Source: Oscillospiraceae bacterium (GTDB lineage: Bacteria; Bacillota; Clostridia; Oscillospirales; QAMX01). From it: 64,000 nucleotides of DNA. Below the pieces are notes generated by a model. It was not told where the DNA came from, did no database searches, and was given only the letters and a program-made list of their open reading frames with translations. The translations under genes were made by a program, and so were the position numbers. How positions within the stretch are numbered: position 1 is the stretch's first letter; every line of letters begins with the position of its first letter. The stretch covers positions 1-64,000 of the forward strand of contig SVLW01000004.1 in NCBI GenBank assembly GCA_015067705.1, read 5' to 3'. This document shows positions 1-9,636 of the stretch, in pieces.

Positions 1-543
1 CCCCGCCCCGGTTTCATCCCGGGTATAGAAGGGCGTATCGTCCCAGTCCTGCTGGATCACGCGGCGGGGGCCCACCCAGGACTCCGGGTGCGCGGCGCGC
101 GCCGCCAGCTCTGCCCAGTCCTCACCGCGGCGGAAACGATCCGGGAAGATCTGGTACACCAGTGCATTTTTATACCACGCCGGCACTTCCGCCGGGCGGT
201 ATACCGTGATCTGATAGGACGGGGGCTCGTGCCCGTAAAGACAGCCCTCGCCGCCCAGACCGTCCGCCTGATTGCCATAGCGATAGGTCTGGCCGTCCAT
301 GCCCTCGATGAGGAAATAATACCACAAAAGCCCCGCGTTCTCCGGGGTTTTGAAAGAAACTGTAAAAAGATCTCCCTCTTTTTCCATCGGGAGAAGGGTC
401 TCGCCCTGGCCGTCATGCCACAGACGAAGGGTGGCAGACCGGGCATCCGTGGCGTCCAGACGCAGCCGGACGCAGGAGGAAACCTCCGCCGCCCCAAAGG
501 GACGGCGGTAGGATTCATCATGGGAGTTATGATAGATCAGCAT
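1..543 (-). CDS. GH13 alpha-amylase family glycosidase, N-terminal part (cut by window edge)
   Basis: The N-terminal 181 codons are visible and the rest lies beyond base 1. A beta-sandwich-like N-terminal module (about residues 1-110, as in CBM34/CBM48-bearing amylases) is followed by the start of the catalytic barrel, with the GH13 signature ALVYQIFPDRF near residue 130. The ATG at 543 has a GGAG ribosome site 5 nt upstream and lies 18 nt after the glgA stop, so it is the last visible gene of the glycogen operon. Likely role: intracellular hydrolysis of alpha-1,4-glucans or maltodextrins (family knowledge). No signal peptide is present, which fits a cytosolic enzyme. Substrate cannot be decided because the catalytic residues are outside the window. 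Confidence 0.85.
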   Translation of the reverse strand, partial: MLIYHNSHDESYRRPFGAAEVSSCVRLRLDATDARSATLRLWHDGQGETLLPMEKEGDLFTVSFKTPENAGLLWYYFLIEGMDGQTYRYGNQADGLGGEGCLYGHEPPSYQITVYRPAEVPAWYKNALVYQIFPDRFRRGEDWAELAARAAHPESWVGPRRVIQQDWDDTPFYTRDETGAG

Positions 544-561
544 ACATGCTCCGAAATATGT

Positions 562-2013
562 TTATTCATTCACAAGGTCGCAGTACATCTCGCGGTACTT
601 CCGGGCAGAGGCGCGCCAGCTGAAGTCGGTCTCCATGGCGGTCTTCTGCATGACCTGGAACTGCTCATGATGCTTGTGCCAGACATCCAGTGCGGTGTCG
701 ATGGTGGCCATCATTTCATCGGCGTTGTAGTTCGTGAAGGTAAAGCCGTTGCCCTCGCCGGTGTACTGGTTATAGGGGGTAACGCTGTCCTTCAGGCCGC
801 CGGTCTCGCGCACCAGGGGCAGACAGCCATAGCGCATGGACATCATCTGTGCCAGGCCGCAGGGCTCGAAGCGGGAGGGCATCAGGAGCACATCGCCGCA
901 GGCGTAAAGCCGACGGGACAGGGGCTCGTCAAAGGTGATGCAGGCGGCGATCTTCTCGGGATGGAGGTTTGCGTACCAGCGGAAGGCCTCCTCATAATTG
1001 GGGGTACCCACGCCCAGCACCACGAGCTGCATCTTGCGCTCGCAGATCTGGGGCAGCACATGGGTGACCAGGTCAAAGCCCTTCTGCTCGGTCAGGCGGC
1101 TGACCACCACGAACATGGGGATATCGCCATCCACCTCAAGGCCCAGGTCGGCCTGGAGGGCTTCCTTGGCCACGCGCTTATTCTCCATATTCTCGGCGTC
1201 GAAGGGAGGATTCACGGACTTCGGATCGTACTTCTTATAGTCGATGCCGTTTAAGATGCCGTAAAGATGCTCTCTTCTTGCGTTGAAGAGCCAGTCCATG
1301 CCCTCGCCGTAATAGGGCGTGCAGATCTCCTCTGCATAGGTGGGGCTGACGGTGGAGAGGCGGTCGGAATAGCGGATAGCGCCCTGCATGAAGTTCACGG
1401 CGTCGCCGTACATGAGCTGGCCGGCGGCGGGGCAGTCATGGAGACCCAGCACATCGCCCAGCACGCTGCCGGCGAACACGCCCTGGAACTTCAGATTGTG
1501 GACGGTAAAGACGGTCTTCATCCGGTCAAAGCCCGGGATGTGACGGTAATGCTCACGCAGGTACACGGGAGTCAGCGCGGTGTGCCAGTCGTTGCAGTGC
1601 AGCACGTCCGGCATGAAGTCCGGAATGTGCAGAATGCTCTCGAGAATGGCCTTGGAGAAGAAGGCGATGCGCTCGCCGTCGTCGTACTCGCCATAGAGCT
1701 GGTCGCGCTTGAAGTAGTATTCGTTATCGATGAAGTAATAGGTGACGCCCTTGTACTTCATGGTCAGAAGACCGCAATACTGGCGGCGCCAGGAGAGCTG
1801 TACCTCAAAGCAGTCCAGGGGCTCCATCTTGGCCACGAATCTGGCGGGAATGGAGCTGAGCTTCGGCAGGATCACGCGGATGTCATAGCCCGCGCCCTGG
1901 ATATAGCCGGGCAGGCTGCCCGCCACGTCGCCAAGACCGCCGGTTTTGGAGAAGGGTTCTGCCTCAAAGGAGGCAAAGAGAATCTGCATGGGCTTTTTTG
2001 CTTCTTTTTTCAT
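562..2013 (-). CDS. glgA: Glycogen synthase (ADP-glucose dependent)
   Basis: 483 residues, the usual length of bacterial GlgA (GT5, GT-B fold). The ADP-glucose binding KTGGLGDV motif is at residues 23-30, and the C-terminal domain carries PSRFEPCGL, which contains the conserved catalytic Glu. It transfers glucose from ADP-glucose to the growing alpha-1,4-glucan in the cytosol. It sits between glgD (42 nt) and the GH13 gene (18 nt) on the same strand, consistent with one operon. GAGGA lies about 11 nt before the ATG; an alternative start at Met9 is possible and would remove a short basic leader. Confidence 0.96.
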   Translation of the reverse strand: MKKEAKKPMQILFASFEAEPFSKTGGLGDVAGSLPGYIQGAGYDIRVILPKLSSIPARFVAKMEPLDCFEVQLSWRRQYCGLLTMKYKGVTYYFIDNEYYFKRDQLYGEYDDGERIAFFSKAILESILHIPDFMPDVLHCNDWHTALTPVYLREHYRHIPGFDRMKTVFTVHNLKFQGVFAGSVLGDVLGLHDCPAAGQLMYGDAVNFMQGAIRYSDRLSTVSPTYAEEICTPYYGEGMDWLFNARREHLYGILNGIDYKKYDPKSVNPPFDAENMENKRVAKEALQADLGLEVDGDIPMFVVVSRLTEQKGFDLVTHVLPQICERKMQLVVLGVGTPNYEEAFRWYANLHPEKIAACITFDEPLSRRLYACGDVLLMPSRFEPCGLAQMMSMRYGCLPLVRETGGLKDSVTPYNQYTGEGNGFTFTNYNADEMMATIDTALDVWHKHHEQFQVMQKTAMETDFSWRASARKYREMYCDLVNE

Positions 2014-2055
2014 AAGTAATGATTCCTCGTTTATTCAAGATAAACCGGAGTTTCC

Positions 2056-3159
2056 TCAAAGCTTTTCGTTCTTGCTGAGCACCAGGGGATGCTCGGGGCT
2101 GCCCTCGAGATGCACGCCTGCGCTCACCTCGACGTATTTATCGAAGATGACGTTACGGATCACGGCGCCTTCGCCGATGACGGCGTGCTGGGCCACGATG
2201 CAATTCTCGAGCTTTGCGCCCTTCTTGACGTGGGTGCTGCGGGAGAGGATGCAGTTCTCCACTTCGCCCTCGATGACGCAGCCGGAGGAGATCAGGGAGT
2301 TCTTGACACGGGAGCCGGGACGATAAAGGGCCGGGGCCTCGTCCTGGATCTTGGTGTAGATCTTGCGCTCGGTCTCAAAGAGCTCGGCACGCACAGAGGA
2401 CTTCAGGGTGTCGAAATTCACCTGGAGATAATCTGCCATGGAATTGACAGCGCCCACATAGCCCGTAAACTCATAGGCGTCCACGCCGATCTCGCCCAGC
2501 TCGCCTGCCACGATCTCCATGATGTCCATGTAGTCGAGACGGTCGAACCAGTTCATAAAGCTGATCAGGAACTCACGGTCGATGACAAAGCAGTCTAAGA
2601 AATAGTTTGCTTCGCCCTCGGCAGTATAGTTGATGCCGGTGACATTCTGATGGTCGTCCAGATTGAAGAACAGACCCTCATACTTTTCGCCCTTCTCCAC
2701 CTTCTTATAGGCCACGGTGATGGGATAGGCGTTGCGCTCGTGCTGTTCGATGAGCGCGGAGAAATCCATGTTAAAGACCTTATTGGTGCCGCAGAACAGC
2801 ACATAGTCTGCGTCATCATGGTCGATATAGCGGCGGTTGGTGATGATATCCCGCAGGAGGAACTTGCTGCCCTCAGAGCGGATGCCGTAAATGGCGCCCG
2901 GCAGGATGAACATACCGCCCACCTTGCGGTTCAGGGCCCAGGCCTTGCCCTCGCCCACATGGTCCATCAGGGAACGATAGTTATAGGGGGTGATGATACC
3001 CACGTTCCGGATGCCGGTGTTCACCATGCTGGAAAGCGGGAAATCGATCATACGATAGCGGCCGCCGAAAGGCAGGCTGGCCGGCGTACGCTTGGCGGTC
3101 AGAGCGCCAAACTTATTACTGGTATAGTTGGCCGAAATCAGGCCGATGGTCTTTTTCAT
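2056..3159 (-). CDS. glgD: GlgD, non-catalytic-type glucose-1-phosphate adenylyltransferase subunit
   Basis: 367 residues with a nucleotidyltransferase-like fold and a C-terminal left-handed beta-helix of hexapeptide repeats. The glycine-rich pyrophosphorylase loop seen in the neighbouring GlgC ([10 protein letters not shown]) is missing; the same place reads ISANYTSNKFGALT. This is the hallmark of Firmicute GlgD, which pairs with GlgC and stimulates ADP-glucose synthesis (family knowledge). It is 24 nt downstream of glgC, with GGAGGTG before the ATG. The region PFGGRYRMIDFPLSSMVNTG is conserved with GlgC. Confidence 0.95.
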   Translation of the reverse strand: MKKTIGLISANYTSNKFGALTAKRTPASLPFGGRYRMIDFPLSSMVNTGIRNVGIITPYNYRSLMDHVGEGKAWALNRKVGGMFILPGAIYGIRSEGSKFLLRDIITNRRYIDHDDADYVLFCGTNKVFNMDFSALIEQHERNAYPITVAYKKVEKGEKYEGLFFNLDDHQNVTGINYTAEGEANYFLDCFVIDREFLISFMNWFDRLDYMDIMEIVAGELGEIGVDAYEFTGYVGAVNSMADYLQVNFDTLKSSVRAELFETERKIYTKIQDEAPALYRPGSRVKNSLISSGCVIEGEVENCILSRSTHVKKGAKLENCIVAQHAVIGEGAVIRNVIFDKYVEVSAGVHLEGSPEHPLVLSKNEKL

Positions 3160-3183
3160 ACGCTGTCACCTCCACTGAAACAC

Positions 3184-4317
3184 TCAAAGGGCAAATTCGC
3201 TGGCGGCGCCGATGACGGCGATCTCGCCGTCCTTCTCGCCGATCACGCTCTCGGCCTTGATCGTGACGTCCTCGTTGACGATGGTGCGCACGATGCGGCT
3301 GCCGCGGCCGATGCGGACGCCGGGCAGGATGATGGAATCCTCAATGACGCAGCCCTCTTCGATGACCACGCCGGAACCCAGGATGGAGTGATTGACCTCG
3401 CCCTCCACCACACAGCCGTTGGACAGCAGGCTGTCGGACACGACGCCGTTTTCACCGATGAAGTGCGGCGGATAAATGTTGGAGTTCGAGAAGATGCGCA
3501 TGGAGTTGTCATAGACATTGATGCCGGAATTTTCGTCCATCAGGTCGAACTGGGCATCATAGTAGCTGTCGATGGTACCGACATCCTTCCAATAGCCGTT
3601 GAAGTGATAGGTGAAGAGGTTGCGGCCCTCGGAGAGGAGGCGCGGGATGATGTTCTTGCCGAAGTCCTTATCGGAGTTCGGGTCCATATGGTCGTCAAGC
3701 AGTGCCTTGCGCAGCACGGGCCAAGAGAAGATATAGATACCCATGGAGGCCAGATTGCTGTCCGGGTTCTTGGGCTTCTCGGAGAACTTGACGATGCGGC
3801 CTTCCTCGTCCTCGGTCATGATGCCGAAGCGGCTGGCCTCTTCCCACGGCACCTCAATGACGGACACCGTCAGATCGGCATTCTTTGCCTTGTGCTCTTC
3901 AAGCATCAGGTCGTAGTTCATCTTATAAAGATGGTCGCCCGACAGGATGAGCACATACTCAGGATTGTAGGAATCGATGAAGTCGATGTTGTGATAGATC
4001 GCGTCGGCGGTGCCGGCATACCACTGGCCGCCGGTCTCCGTGGCGTAGGGCGGCAGAACATGGACGCCGCCGTCGGAGGAGTCCAGATCCCACGCCTCGC
4101 CGGTACCCAGATACCGGTTCAGCACCAGGGGGCGATACTGGATCAGCACGCCAACGGTGTCAATGCCGGAGTTGACGCAGTTCGAGAGAGAGAAGTCGAT
4201 GATGCGGTACTTACCGCCGAACGAGACTGCAGGCTTGGCGTTACTCTTCGTCAAGACACCCAGTCTGCTGCCCTGGCCGCCGGCCAGAAGCATGGCAATA
4301 CACTCTTTTTTCTGCAT
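3184..4317 (-). CDS. glgC: Glucose-1-phosphate adenylyltransferase, catalytic subunit
   Basis: 377 residues. The start is placed at the ATG beginning MQKKECIAM, because homologues begin there and GGAAGGTGG lies upstream; an open frame extends 61 codons further but looks like leader. [14 protein letters not shown] is the pyrophosphorylase loop, followed by [17 protein letters not shown]-terminal beta-helix carries regulatory sites in the family. It makes ADP-glucose from ATP and glucose-1-phosphate, the committed step of glycogen synthesis, probably as a GlgC/GlgD heteromer. A TTGACA lies in the AT-rich 121-nt gap after glgP but no good -10 follows it, so an internal promoter is not established. 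Confidence 0.95.
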   Translation of the reverse strand: MQKKECIAMLLAGGQGSRLGVLTKSNAKPAVSFGGKYRIIDFSLSNCVNSGIDTVGVLIQYRPLVLNRYLGTGEAWDLDSSDGGVHVLPPYATETGGQWYAGTADAIYHNIDFIDSYNPEYVLILSGDHLYKMNYDLMLEEHKAKNADLTVSVIEVPWEEASRFGIMTEDEEGRIVKFSEKPKNPDSNLASMGIYIFSWPVLRKALLDDHMDPNSDKDFGKNIIPRLLSEGRNLFTYHFNGYWKDVGTIDSYYDAQFDLMDENSGINVYDNSMRIFSNSNIYPPHFIGENGVVSDSLLSNGCVVEGEVNHSILGSGVVIEEGCVIEDSIILPGVRIGRGSRIVRTIVNEDVTIKAESVIGEKDGEIAVIGAASEFAL

Positions 4318-4438
4318 ATGCGCAAAACCCACCTTCCAATTATTTTGTACTAATATGTCAAATTGAAATTGCGAACGATGGAACTCTCGAGGTACCCAAC
4401 CGACCGATTCCCGCCCGGTCAAAGGAGAGGCTGGATCC

Positions 4439-6871
4439 TTATTTCTTAAAGTAGGGGGCGTGCCAGATCTCGTCGGCATACTCGCGGATGGTGCGGTCAC
4501 TGGAGAAGAAGGAGGAACGGGCGATGTTCACCAAAGACATGCCGGTCCAGCGCTTTTCGTCGCTATAAATGCCGTCCAGTTCGTGCCAGGCCTTCATGTA
4601 GGCGTCAAAGTCGCGGAGGACGAAATACTCGTCGTTATGCTGCAGCAGTGCATCATAAATGCCCCAGAAGTCACAGCCGCTCTTGCGGAAGAAGCCGTTG
4701 ATGAGCTGGTTGGTCATGCGCTCCAGACGGCTGTCCTTGCGGCACTCCTCATAGGCACTGTAGCCGCCGTTGATATAATAGCGCATGCACTCGTCGGCGG
4801 TCAGGCCGAAGATCTTCATGTTCTCGTCGCCCACGAGACCACGGATCTCCACGTTTGCGCCGTCCAGAGTGCCCAGGGTGATGGCGCCGTTCATCATGAA
4901 CTTCATGTTGCCGGTGCCGCTGGCTTCCTTACCGGCGGTAGAGATCTGCTCACTGATATCCGCTGCCGGATAGACCAGCTGGGCATTGGACACGCAGAAG
5001 TTCTCCAGGAACACCACGCGGATCTTCTTGTTCACGTCGGGGTCATTGTTCACCACATCTGCCACGGAGTTAATGAACTTGATGACCTCCTTGGCAAAGG
5101 CATAGCCCTGTGCGGCCTTGCCGGCGAAGATAAAGGTATAGGGATGAATGTCAAGGTTCGGATTTTCCTTCAGGGTGTTATAGAGGTTTAAGCACTTGAA
5201 GGCATTGAGAAGCTGGCGCTTATAGGCATGGATGCGCTTCACCTGGATATCAAAGACAGAGTCCGGATCCACCATGATGCCGGAGGTGCGATAGAGATAG
5301 TCGGCCAGGCGCACCTTGTTCTGGTGCTTCACCTGACGCATCTGAGAAAGCACGCCCTCGTCATTCTTATAGTCCTCAAAGGCGGCGATCTTCGTCATGT
5401 CGCTCATCCATTCGTCGCCGATGCACTCGCAAATGAGCTTTGCCAGGCCCGGGTTCGACTGGATCATAAAGCGGCGCTGGCTGATGCCGTTGGTCTTATT
5501 ATTGAACTGGGTGGGATTCAGCTTGAAGAAATCGTTAAAGACGGAGTCCTTCAGGATCTCGGTATGCAGGGCGGCAACGCCGTTGACGGAGTTGCTGCCG
5601 ATGATGGACAGGTTTGCCATACGCACCTCGCCGTCCCAGAGGACCGCGGTGTTGCGCAGGACGCTGTTCCAGTTGACGAGCTGGCGGGACAGCTTTTCGC
5701 GCCAGCGGCGGTCGATCTCCTCGACGATCATATAAACGCGGGGCAGCAGGCTGCGGAACAGTTCAATGCTCCACTTTTCCAGTGCCTCGGGCAGAACGGT
5801 GTGGTTGGTGAAGGAGCAGGTGCGGCAGGTGATGTCCCAGGCGTCGTCCCACTCAAGACCCTCTTCGTCCACCAGGAGGCGCATCATTTCCGGCACGCAC
5901 AGAGTGGGATGGGTGTCGTTGGTGTGGATGGAGATCCGCTCCGGGAATTTGTCCCAGGCCTTCGTGCCGTAAAGCTCCTTATACTCACGGAAGATGGACG
6001 CCATACCGGCGGCCACGAAGAAATATTCCTGCTTCAGACGCAGGGCGCGGCCTGCGCCCATGCTGTCATCCGGATAGAGGATGCAGGAGATGGCCTCGAT
6101 CTCATTGCGCTCCCGCATGGCCTGGCAGTAATCGCCCCGGTTAAAGGCGGCCATATCCACGCGGTCATGCATGGGCTGGGCATACCACAGGCGCAGGACG
6201 TTCACGTCCCGGCCGCCGAAGCCCACCACAGGCACATCATAGGGCACGGCATTGATGCTCTGATAATCGCGGTGCTCAAAGCTCATCTTGCCGTTATCAT
6301 ACTGACGGTCCACATAACCGCCGAAGCGCACTTCCACGCTCTCGTCGGTGTTGACGTGCTCCCAGGGATAGGGGTTTTCGAGCCATGCGTCCGGCTCCTC
6401 GGTCTGATAGCCGTTCACGATCTTCTGGCGGAAGAGGCCGAAGCGATAGCGGATGCCCATGCCGGTGCCGTTGAGGCCGATGGCGGCCATAGAATCCAGG
6501 AAGCAGGCGGCCAGACGGCCGAGGCCGCCGTTGCCAAGGCCGGGATCCGGCTCTGCATTCAAAAGATCCTCCAGGCTCTCGCCCAGATCGGCAAGACCCT
6601 CTGCCACGATGTCACGGATGCCGAGATTCACGAGATAGTTCTCGAGCAATCGGCCGATCAAGAACTCCATGGAGAAGTAATAGACCTTCTTGAGATTCTC
6701 GCGCTCTACGCGCTCCTCGGTTTCCGTACGAATGGACGACGCGATATTCGTGACAAGATGCACCAGGTTCTCGTACTTCTCCTGACGGGAGCAGTGCGAC
6801 AGGGGCTTTGCAAAATGCTCGATGAGTCCTCTCGTATATTCTAATTTGAAATCTTCTTTCCCTGCAAACAT
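4439..6871 (-). CDS. glgP: Glycogen/starch phosphorylase
   Basis: 810 residues, full length for GT35. The PLP-domain signature [15 protein letters not shown] is present, and [14 protein letters not shown] is the conserved stretch leading to the cofactor pocket. It releases glucose-1-phosphate from glycogen by phosphorolysis. It is the first gene of the leftward glycogen operon (glgP-glgC-glgD-glgA-GH13), so synthesis and breakdown enzymes are co-transcribed. AGGAGGAAA precedes the ATG. The promoter is about 125 bp upstream (see 6997-7002). Confidence 0.97.
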   Translation of the reverse strand: MFAGKEDFKLEYTRGLIEHFAKPLSHCSRQEKYENLVHLVTNIASSIRTETEERVERENLKKVYYFSMEFLIGRLLENYLVNLGIRDIVAEGLADLGESLEDLLNAEPDPGLGNGGLGRLAACFLDSMAAIGLNGTGMGIRYRFGLFRQKIVNGYQTEEPDAWLENPYPWEHVNTDESVEVRFGGYVDRQYDNGKMSFEHRDYQSINAVPYDVPVVGFGGRDVNVLRLWYAQPMHDRVDMAAFNRGDYCQAMRERNEIEAISCILYPDDSMGAGRALRLKQEYFFVAAGMASIFREYKELYGTKAWDKFPERISIHTNDTHPTLCVPEMMRLLVDEEGLEWDDAWDITCRTCSFTNHTVLPEALEKWSIELFRSLLPRVYMIVEEIDRRWREKLSRQLVNWNSVLRNTAVLWDGEVRMANLSIIGSNSVNGVAALHTEILKDSVFNDFFKLNPTQFNNKTNGISQRRFMIQSNPGLAKLICECIGDEWMSDMTKIAAFEDYKNDEGVLSQMRQVKHQNKVRLADYLYRTSGIMVDPDSVFDIQVKRIHAYKRQLLNAFKCLNLYNTLKENPNLDIHPYTFIFAGKAAQGYAFAKEVIKFINSVADVVNNDPDVNKKIRVVFLENFCVSNAQLVYPAADISEQISTAGKEASGTGNMKFMMNGAITLGTLDGANVEIRGLVGDENMKIFGLTADECMRYYINGGYSAYEECRKDSRLERMTNQLINGFFRKSGCDFWGIYDALLQHNDEYFVLRDFDAYMKAWHELDGIYSDEKRWTGMSLVNIARSSFFSSDRTIREYADEIWHAPYFKK

Positions 6872-7212
6872 TGGGGGTTTTCCTCCTACTACTCTGAGTT
6901 GCTTTCCTTTATTTCATGCCGCCGATGGGCGGAACAATGATTCAATTTAAGGGCTGAATTCCGGCACTTTTCGCCGGATGCTATTTCAACTCAGTAATTA
7001 TAGCACATCGAATGGCATAATGAAAGAGGAAAGCGCGTTTTTCTGCGCAGCTTTGTGAAATTTTGATGCTTTTTCTGAGAAACGTCGAAAATCGACGGAA
7101 TTTTGCGCGTTTCTTCCAAAAAATGGACAGTGTTTTTTCATTTGCCGGGGAAAACCATGCGGATAATCTCCTACTTTTCCCATTTTTCTCCAATCCTTCT
7201 CCCCCGTCCCGG
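6872..7212. other. Non-coding stretch upstream of glgP
   Basis: About 340 bases without a supported gene. The right half of the glgP leader (6872-6996) holds two small GC hairpins (CCGCC/GGCGG near 6920 and CCGGC/GCCGG near 6962-6978). The 7005-7212 part is AT-rich with a small CGTCGA/TCGACG hairpin near 7082. I see no recognised riboswitch or ORF with a credible ribosome site. Confidence 0.6.
6997..7002 (-). promoter_or_regulatory. glgP operon promoter, extended -10 TATAAT
   Basis: On the minus strand the sequence reads TGCTATAAT, a perfect extended -10. The -35 region 17 bp further (TTTCAT) is weak. It would give a leader of about 120 nt before glgP. Confidence 0.6.
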
Positions 7213-7254
7213 GCAAAAAAGAAAAACTGCCCCGCGCCGCATGGCGCAGGGCAG
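7213..7254 (-). terminator. Intrinsic terminator of the UroD-like gene
   Basis: GC-rich hairpin with CTGCCC and GCGCC stem halves, followed on the minus strand by TTTTTCTTTTTT. It lies just beyond the stop codon at 7264. Confidence 0.9.
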
Positions 7255-7263
7255 CGAGACAGC

Positions 7264-8265
7264 TTATGCGTAAAAGGCCGCAACGGCCCGGAAGAAGGCG
7301 TCGATATTCTCCCAGTGGGATGCCGGGGGAATGTCACAGCCGGAGGAGGGGACAAAGTTCCGCCGCGTGCCGCAGGCGGCCAAAAGCGCCTCCGTCGCCC
7401 GGCGCACGTCCTCGGGCGTGCCGTTTCGGAACAGTGCCGCGGGATCCAGATTGCCCATCACCAGGGTGTCCTCCGGGACCCCCGCAAGGACCTCCTCCAT
7501 GGACACGGCATTGCCGAAGTGATAGGCCGCCGCACCCAGGCGCAGGATGGAGGGCAGCATCCGCACGGTATTGTTGCCGCAGTTATGATAGATCAGAAGG
7601 AACTCGTCGTCCTGCACGGCCTCCACGATCTCCCGGACATAGGGCTCTGAGAATTCCTCGGCCAGGGCCGGGGAGAGCAGGCCCGTCAGGGGCTCCGCCA
7701 TCATCACGCCGTGGGCGCCCACCGCGCGATAGGCCCGGATATAATCAATCAAAAAGTCCGTGGCTTTCCGGAGCACGGTGTGCACCATCTCCGGCTCGTC
7801 ATAGCAGTTCACCATGATCTCCGTCACGTCCATCAGTCGGCCCGCCAGAGAGAAGGGGCCGATCACCCCGGCAAACACCGGCCGGTCGGTAATGCGCTCT
7901 GCCGCCAGACGAATGGCCTCCACATAGCGGCCCGTGCGTCCGGCGCCCACCGCCGGCACGGAGAGTGCCTCCGCCGCCTCGGGGGTGTCCGCAATGGCGC
8001 CCACCACCGTGGGCACCTCATCATCGGAAATGTGAACCCGGGAGCCAAATGCCTCTGCCTCCACGGACAGATCCATCATGGACACCGCCGCCGCCGTATC
8101 ACAGCGCGCGGCCACCTGCGCCATGCCCTCCGCGATCCGCTCCGGATCCGCGATGAGCTCCGCCACGGTACAGCCCAAAAGGCTCACCGCAGGGAAGGAC
8201 AGGACCGGGAATGCTTTCTTCACAGGCTCTGCAGCGATCCGCTGCAGCCACGCTTTCATATCCAT
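7264..8265 (-). CDS. Uroporphyrinogen decarboxylase (URO-D) family protein, probable corrinoid/methyltransferase-type
   Basis: About 333 residues with the URO-D TIM-barrel fold. Recognisable stretches include FAGVIGPFSLAGRLMDVTEI, GVMMAEPLTGLLSP, YHNCGNNTVRMLPSI and FVPSSGCDIPPASHW. The H-N-C-G and GCD(I)PP motifs are typical of the MtaA/MtbA/CmuA branch, which moves methyl groups to or from corrinoid proteins (family knowledge), rather than of haem-pathway HemE. Start: GGAG lies 9 nt before the ATG at 8265 and only 3 nt before an ATG at 8271, so 8265 is preferred. It is monocistronic with its own terminator. No corrinoid protein gene is adjacent, so the substrate is unknown. Confidence 0.85.
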   Translation of the reverse strand: MDMKAWLQRIAAEPVKKAFPVLSFPAVSLLGCTVAELIADPERIAEGMAQVAARCDTAAAVSMMDLSVEAEAFGSRVHISDDEVPTVVGAIADTPEAAEALSVPAVGAGRTGRYVEAIRLAAERITDRPVFAGVIGPFSLAGRLMDVTEIMVNCYDEPEMVHTVLRKATDFLIDYIRAYRAVGAHGVMMAEPLTGLLSPALAEEFSEPYVREIVEAVQDDEFLLIYHNCGNNTVRMLPSILRLGAAAYHFGNAVSMEEVLAGVPEDTLVMGNLDPAALFRNGTPEDVRRATEALLAACGTRRNFVPSSGCDIPPASHWENIDAFFRAVAAFYA

Positions 8266-8373
8266 GGACATACGCTCCTTTTTCCGCTTTCTATCCACAG
8301 GATACCATAGACAGCAGGAAAAAGGATAGCACAAAATCCCGAACTTTTGGAAATTCTTCGCCAGTACCCGGCC

Positions 8374-8532
8374 TTAGAGATCGTCCTGATCCTGGATGGG
8401 CGGGCTGCCGTCGGGCGTGCGCCCGGTATAGCTGCCCTGGGGATCCGTTTCCGGTGCGGTCATCCGGGTCAGGGATAAGGCCCGCGCCATGGCCCGCCGG
8501 TTCCATCCTCCGCTGCGTACATTCTTTTTCAT
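8374..8532 (-). CDS. Small hypothetical protein (52 aa) with DPxGSYTG motif
   Basis: The ATG at 8532 is preceded by AAAGGAGGAAGCAGG, an excellent ribosome site, which argues for a real gene although the frame could start upstream. The product begins MKKNVRSGGWNRRAMARALS (basic, helix-like) and ends with a short acidic tail (QDQDDL) after TDPQGSYTG and DGSPP. I do not recognise a characterised family. It is divergent from the TetR gene, so co-regulation is possible. The basic head and patterned proline/glycine tail suggest a folded or binding peptide rather than noise. Confidence 0.6.
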   Translation of the reverse strand: MKKNVRSGGWNRRAMARALSLTRMTAPETDPQGSYTGRTPDGSPPIQDQDDL

Positions 8533-8622
8533 CCTGCTTCCTCCTTTCGCATGAAAAACCGCCTCACGAAAAGCATTTCCCGAAAGACGGACACATATTC
8601 CGGAAAATGCAGGAAAAAGCAC

Positions 8623-8651
8623 TTGCAAAATGCCGGGCAATCCCGTATAAT
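8623..8651 (+). promoter_or_regulatory. Promoter of the TetR-type regulator
   Basis: TTGCAA, 17 bp, TATAAT: a near-consensus sigma-A promoter about 55 bp before the start codon. Confidence 0.8.
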
Positions 8652-8705
8652 CTCAAAAAAGAATGCCGTTTACCCACGGCCACAGAACTGGAGGAACACC
8701 ACGTG

Positions 8706-9287
8706 ATGGGTCAACAGCCCGAATATGCATCCTCACTGCGGGAAAAACTGATCCTCTCCGGCATCCGGATCATCGAAGAGGCGGGAGTCAGCGGCTTTTC
8801 CCTGCGGCGCACCGCCGCCGAATGCGGCGTATCCTGCGCCGCGCCCTATCGCCATTTCAAGGATAAAGAAGATCTCATGACCGCCATCATCTTATATATC
8901 GGTGACTGCTGGCACGAAAAGCAGCAGGCGGTGCTTCGGGATTGTCCCGACGACACCAGAACCCAGCTTGTGGCGGTGTCGCTGGCGTATATCCGTTTTT
9001 TGATGGAGAATCCCCATTTCCGCTCCATTATCATGATCAAGGATCCCGGGATGCTGCCGGAGCAGGTGCGCCTGAAGTCAAAGCTCTCCGATGTCTCCAT
9101 CGCCCTCATCGACCGCTACTGCGCGGAACAGGGCCTCTCCGAGGAGCGAAGACGCGTGAAAACCTTCGTCGTCCGCTCCCTCCTCTACGGCGCCGCCCTC
9201 ATGTTCGATAACGGCGAGATCGACTATAACGAAGAAAACTTCGCCCTCATCGCCGCCGCCATCGAACGGGAGTTTGACCTGGCATGA
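8706..9287 (+). CDS. TetR/AcrR family transcriptional regulator
   Basis: 193 residues. The N-terminal helix-turn-helix reads GFSLRRTAAECGVSCAAPYRHF with the typical YRHFKDKEDL continuation. The C-terminal ligand domain ends in IEREFDLA. GGAGG lies upstream, and GTG at 8703 is an equally possible start. It probably represses itself or the divergent small gene at 8374-8532; no transporter or resistance gene is adjacent. Its TGA stop is followed within 3 nt by repeat element E1. Confidence 0.9.
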   Translation: MGQQPEYASSLREKLILSGIRIIEEAGVSGFSLRRTAAECGVSCAAPYRHFKDKEDLMTAIILYIGDCWHEKQQAVLRDCPDDTRTQLVAVSLAYIRFLMENPHFRSIIMIKDPGMLPEQVRLKSKLSDVSIALIDRYCAEQGLSEERRRVKTFVVRSLLYGAALMFDNGEIDYNEENFALIAAAIEREFDLA

Positions 9288-9289
9288 TG

Positions 9290-9605
9290 TCAGTTGACAG
9301 TGGAGAGTGGACAGTGGACAGTTGTGAATTGTGGAGTCGGGCAAAGCCCGACGAATTTTAGATGGGCAACAAAAAGGCTCCCCTTTCGCCAAAGGGGAGC
9401 TGTCGCCGATAGGCGACTGAGGGGATCGCGCGGCGCATTTCCTCATCCCGCGGCGTTTCGGTAGAATCGAACGTTTCAATCCCTTCAGTCTCGCTTCGCG
9501 AGCCAGCTCCCCTTTCCAAGGGGAGCCTTTTGATTGTTTTCCCAATTCCCGTCGGGCTTTGCCCGACTCCTTCCCTGTCCACTATCAACTCTCCACTGTC
9601 AACTA
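9290..9605. repeat. Modular repeat element E1 (heptad arms, two REP-like palindromes, B cassette)
   Basis: The left arm has in-register 7-nt words of type RTKGANA, and the right arm (9572-9605) is the inverted counterpart. Just inside each arm lies GGAG followed by the palindrome TCGGGC-AAA-GCCCGA, one copy on each side in opposite orientation. The middle (about 9376-9540) is an inverted pair of B cassettes with GGCTCCCC/GGGGAGC and GTCGCC/GGCGAC hairpins. The left end is 2 nt from the TetR stop and the right end touches the nagB terminator T-tract. Confidence 0.9.
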
Positions 9606-9632
9606 AAAAAGAGCCCTTTCGGGCTCTTTTTT
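9605..9632 (-). terminator. nagB intrinsic terminator
   Basis: GAGCCC-TTTC-GGGCTC hairpin flanked by A6 and T6, so it can act on either strand. Element E1 joins its outer side. Confidence 0.9.
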
Positions 9633-9636
9633 GCGT

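Noticed and set aside
57-521. 154-codon minus-strand frame with Arg/Ser-rich product
   Set aside because: It is out of frame with the clear GH13 N-terminus that starts at 543.
88-1254. Long plus-strand frame (388 codons) opposite glgA and the GH13 gene
   Set aside because: It is antisense to two well-supported genes, is rich in His/Gly/Val typical of reversed GC-rich codons, and has no ribosome site. The same applies to the antisense frames over glgC, glgP, secA, clpC, thiI and ileS.
8211-8705. N-terminal extension of the TetR regulator
   Set aside because: It would overlap the promoter at 8623-8651 and the divergent small gene. The TetR fold and ribosome site begin at about 8703-8706.
9300-9605. 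CRISPR array
   Set aside because: The repeats are inverted, palindromic and 7-nt periodic without uniform spacers, and no cas genes are present.
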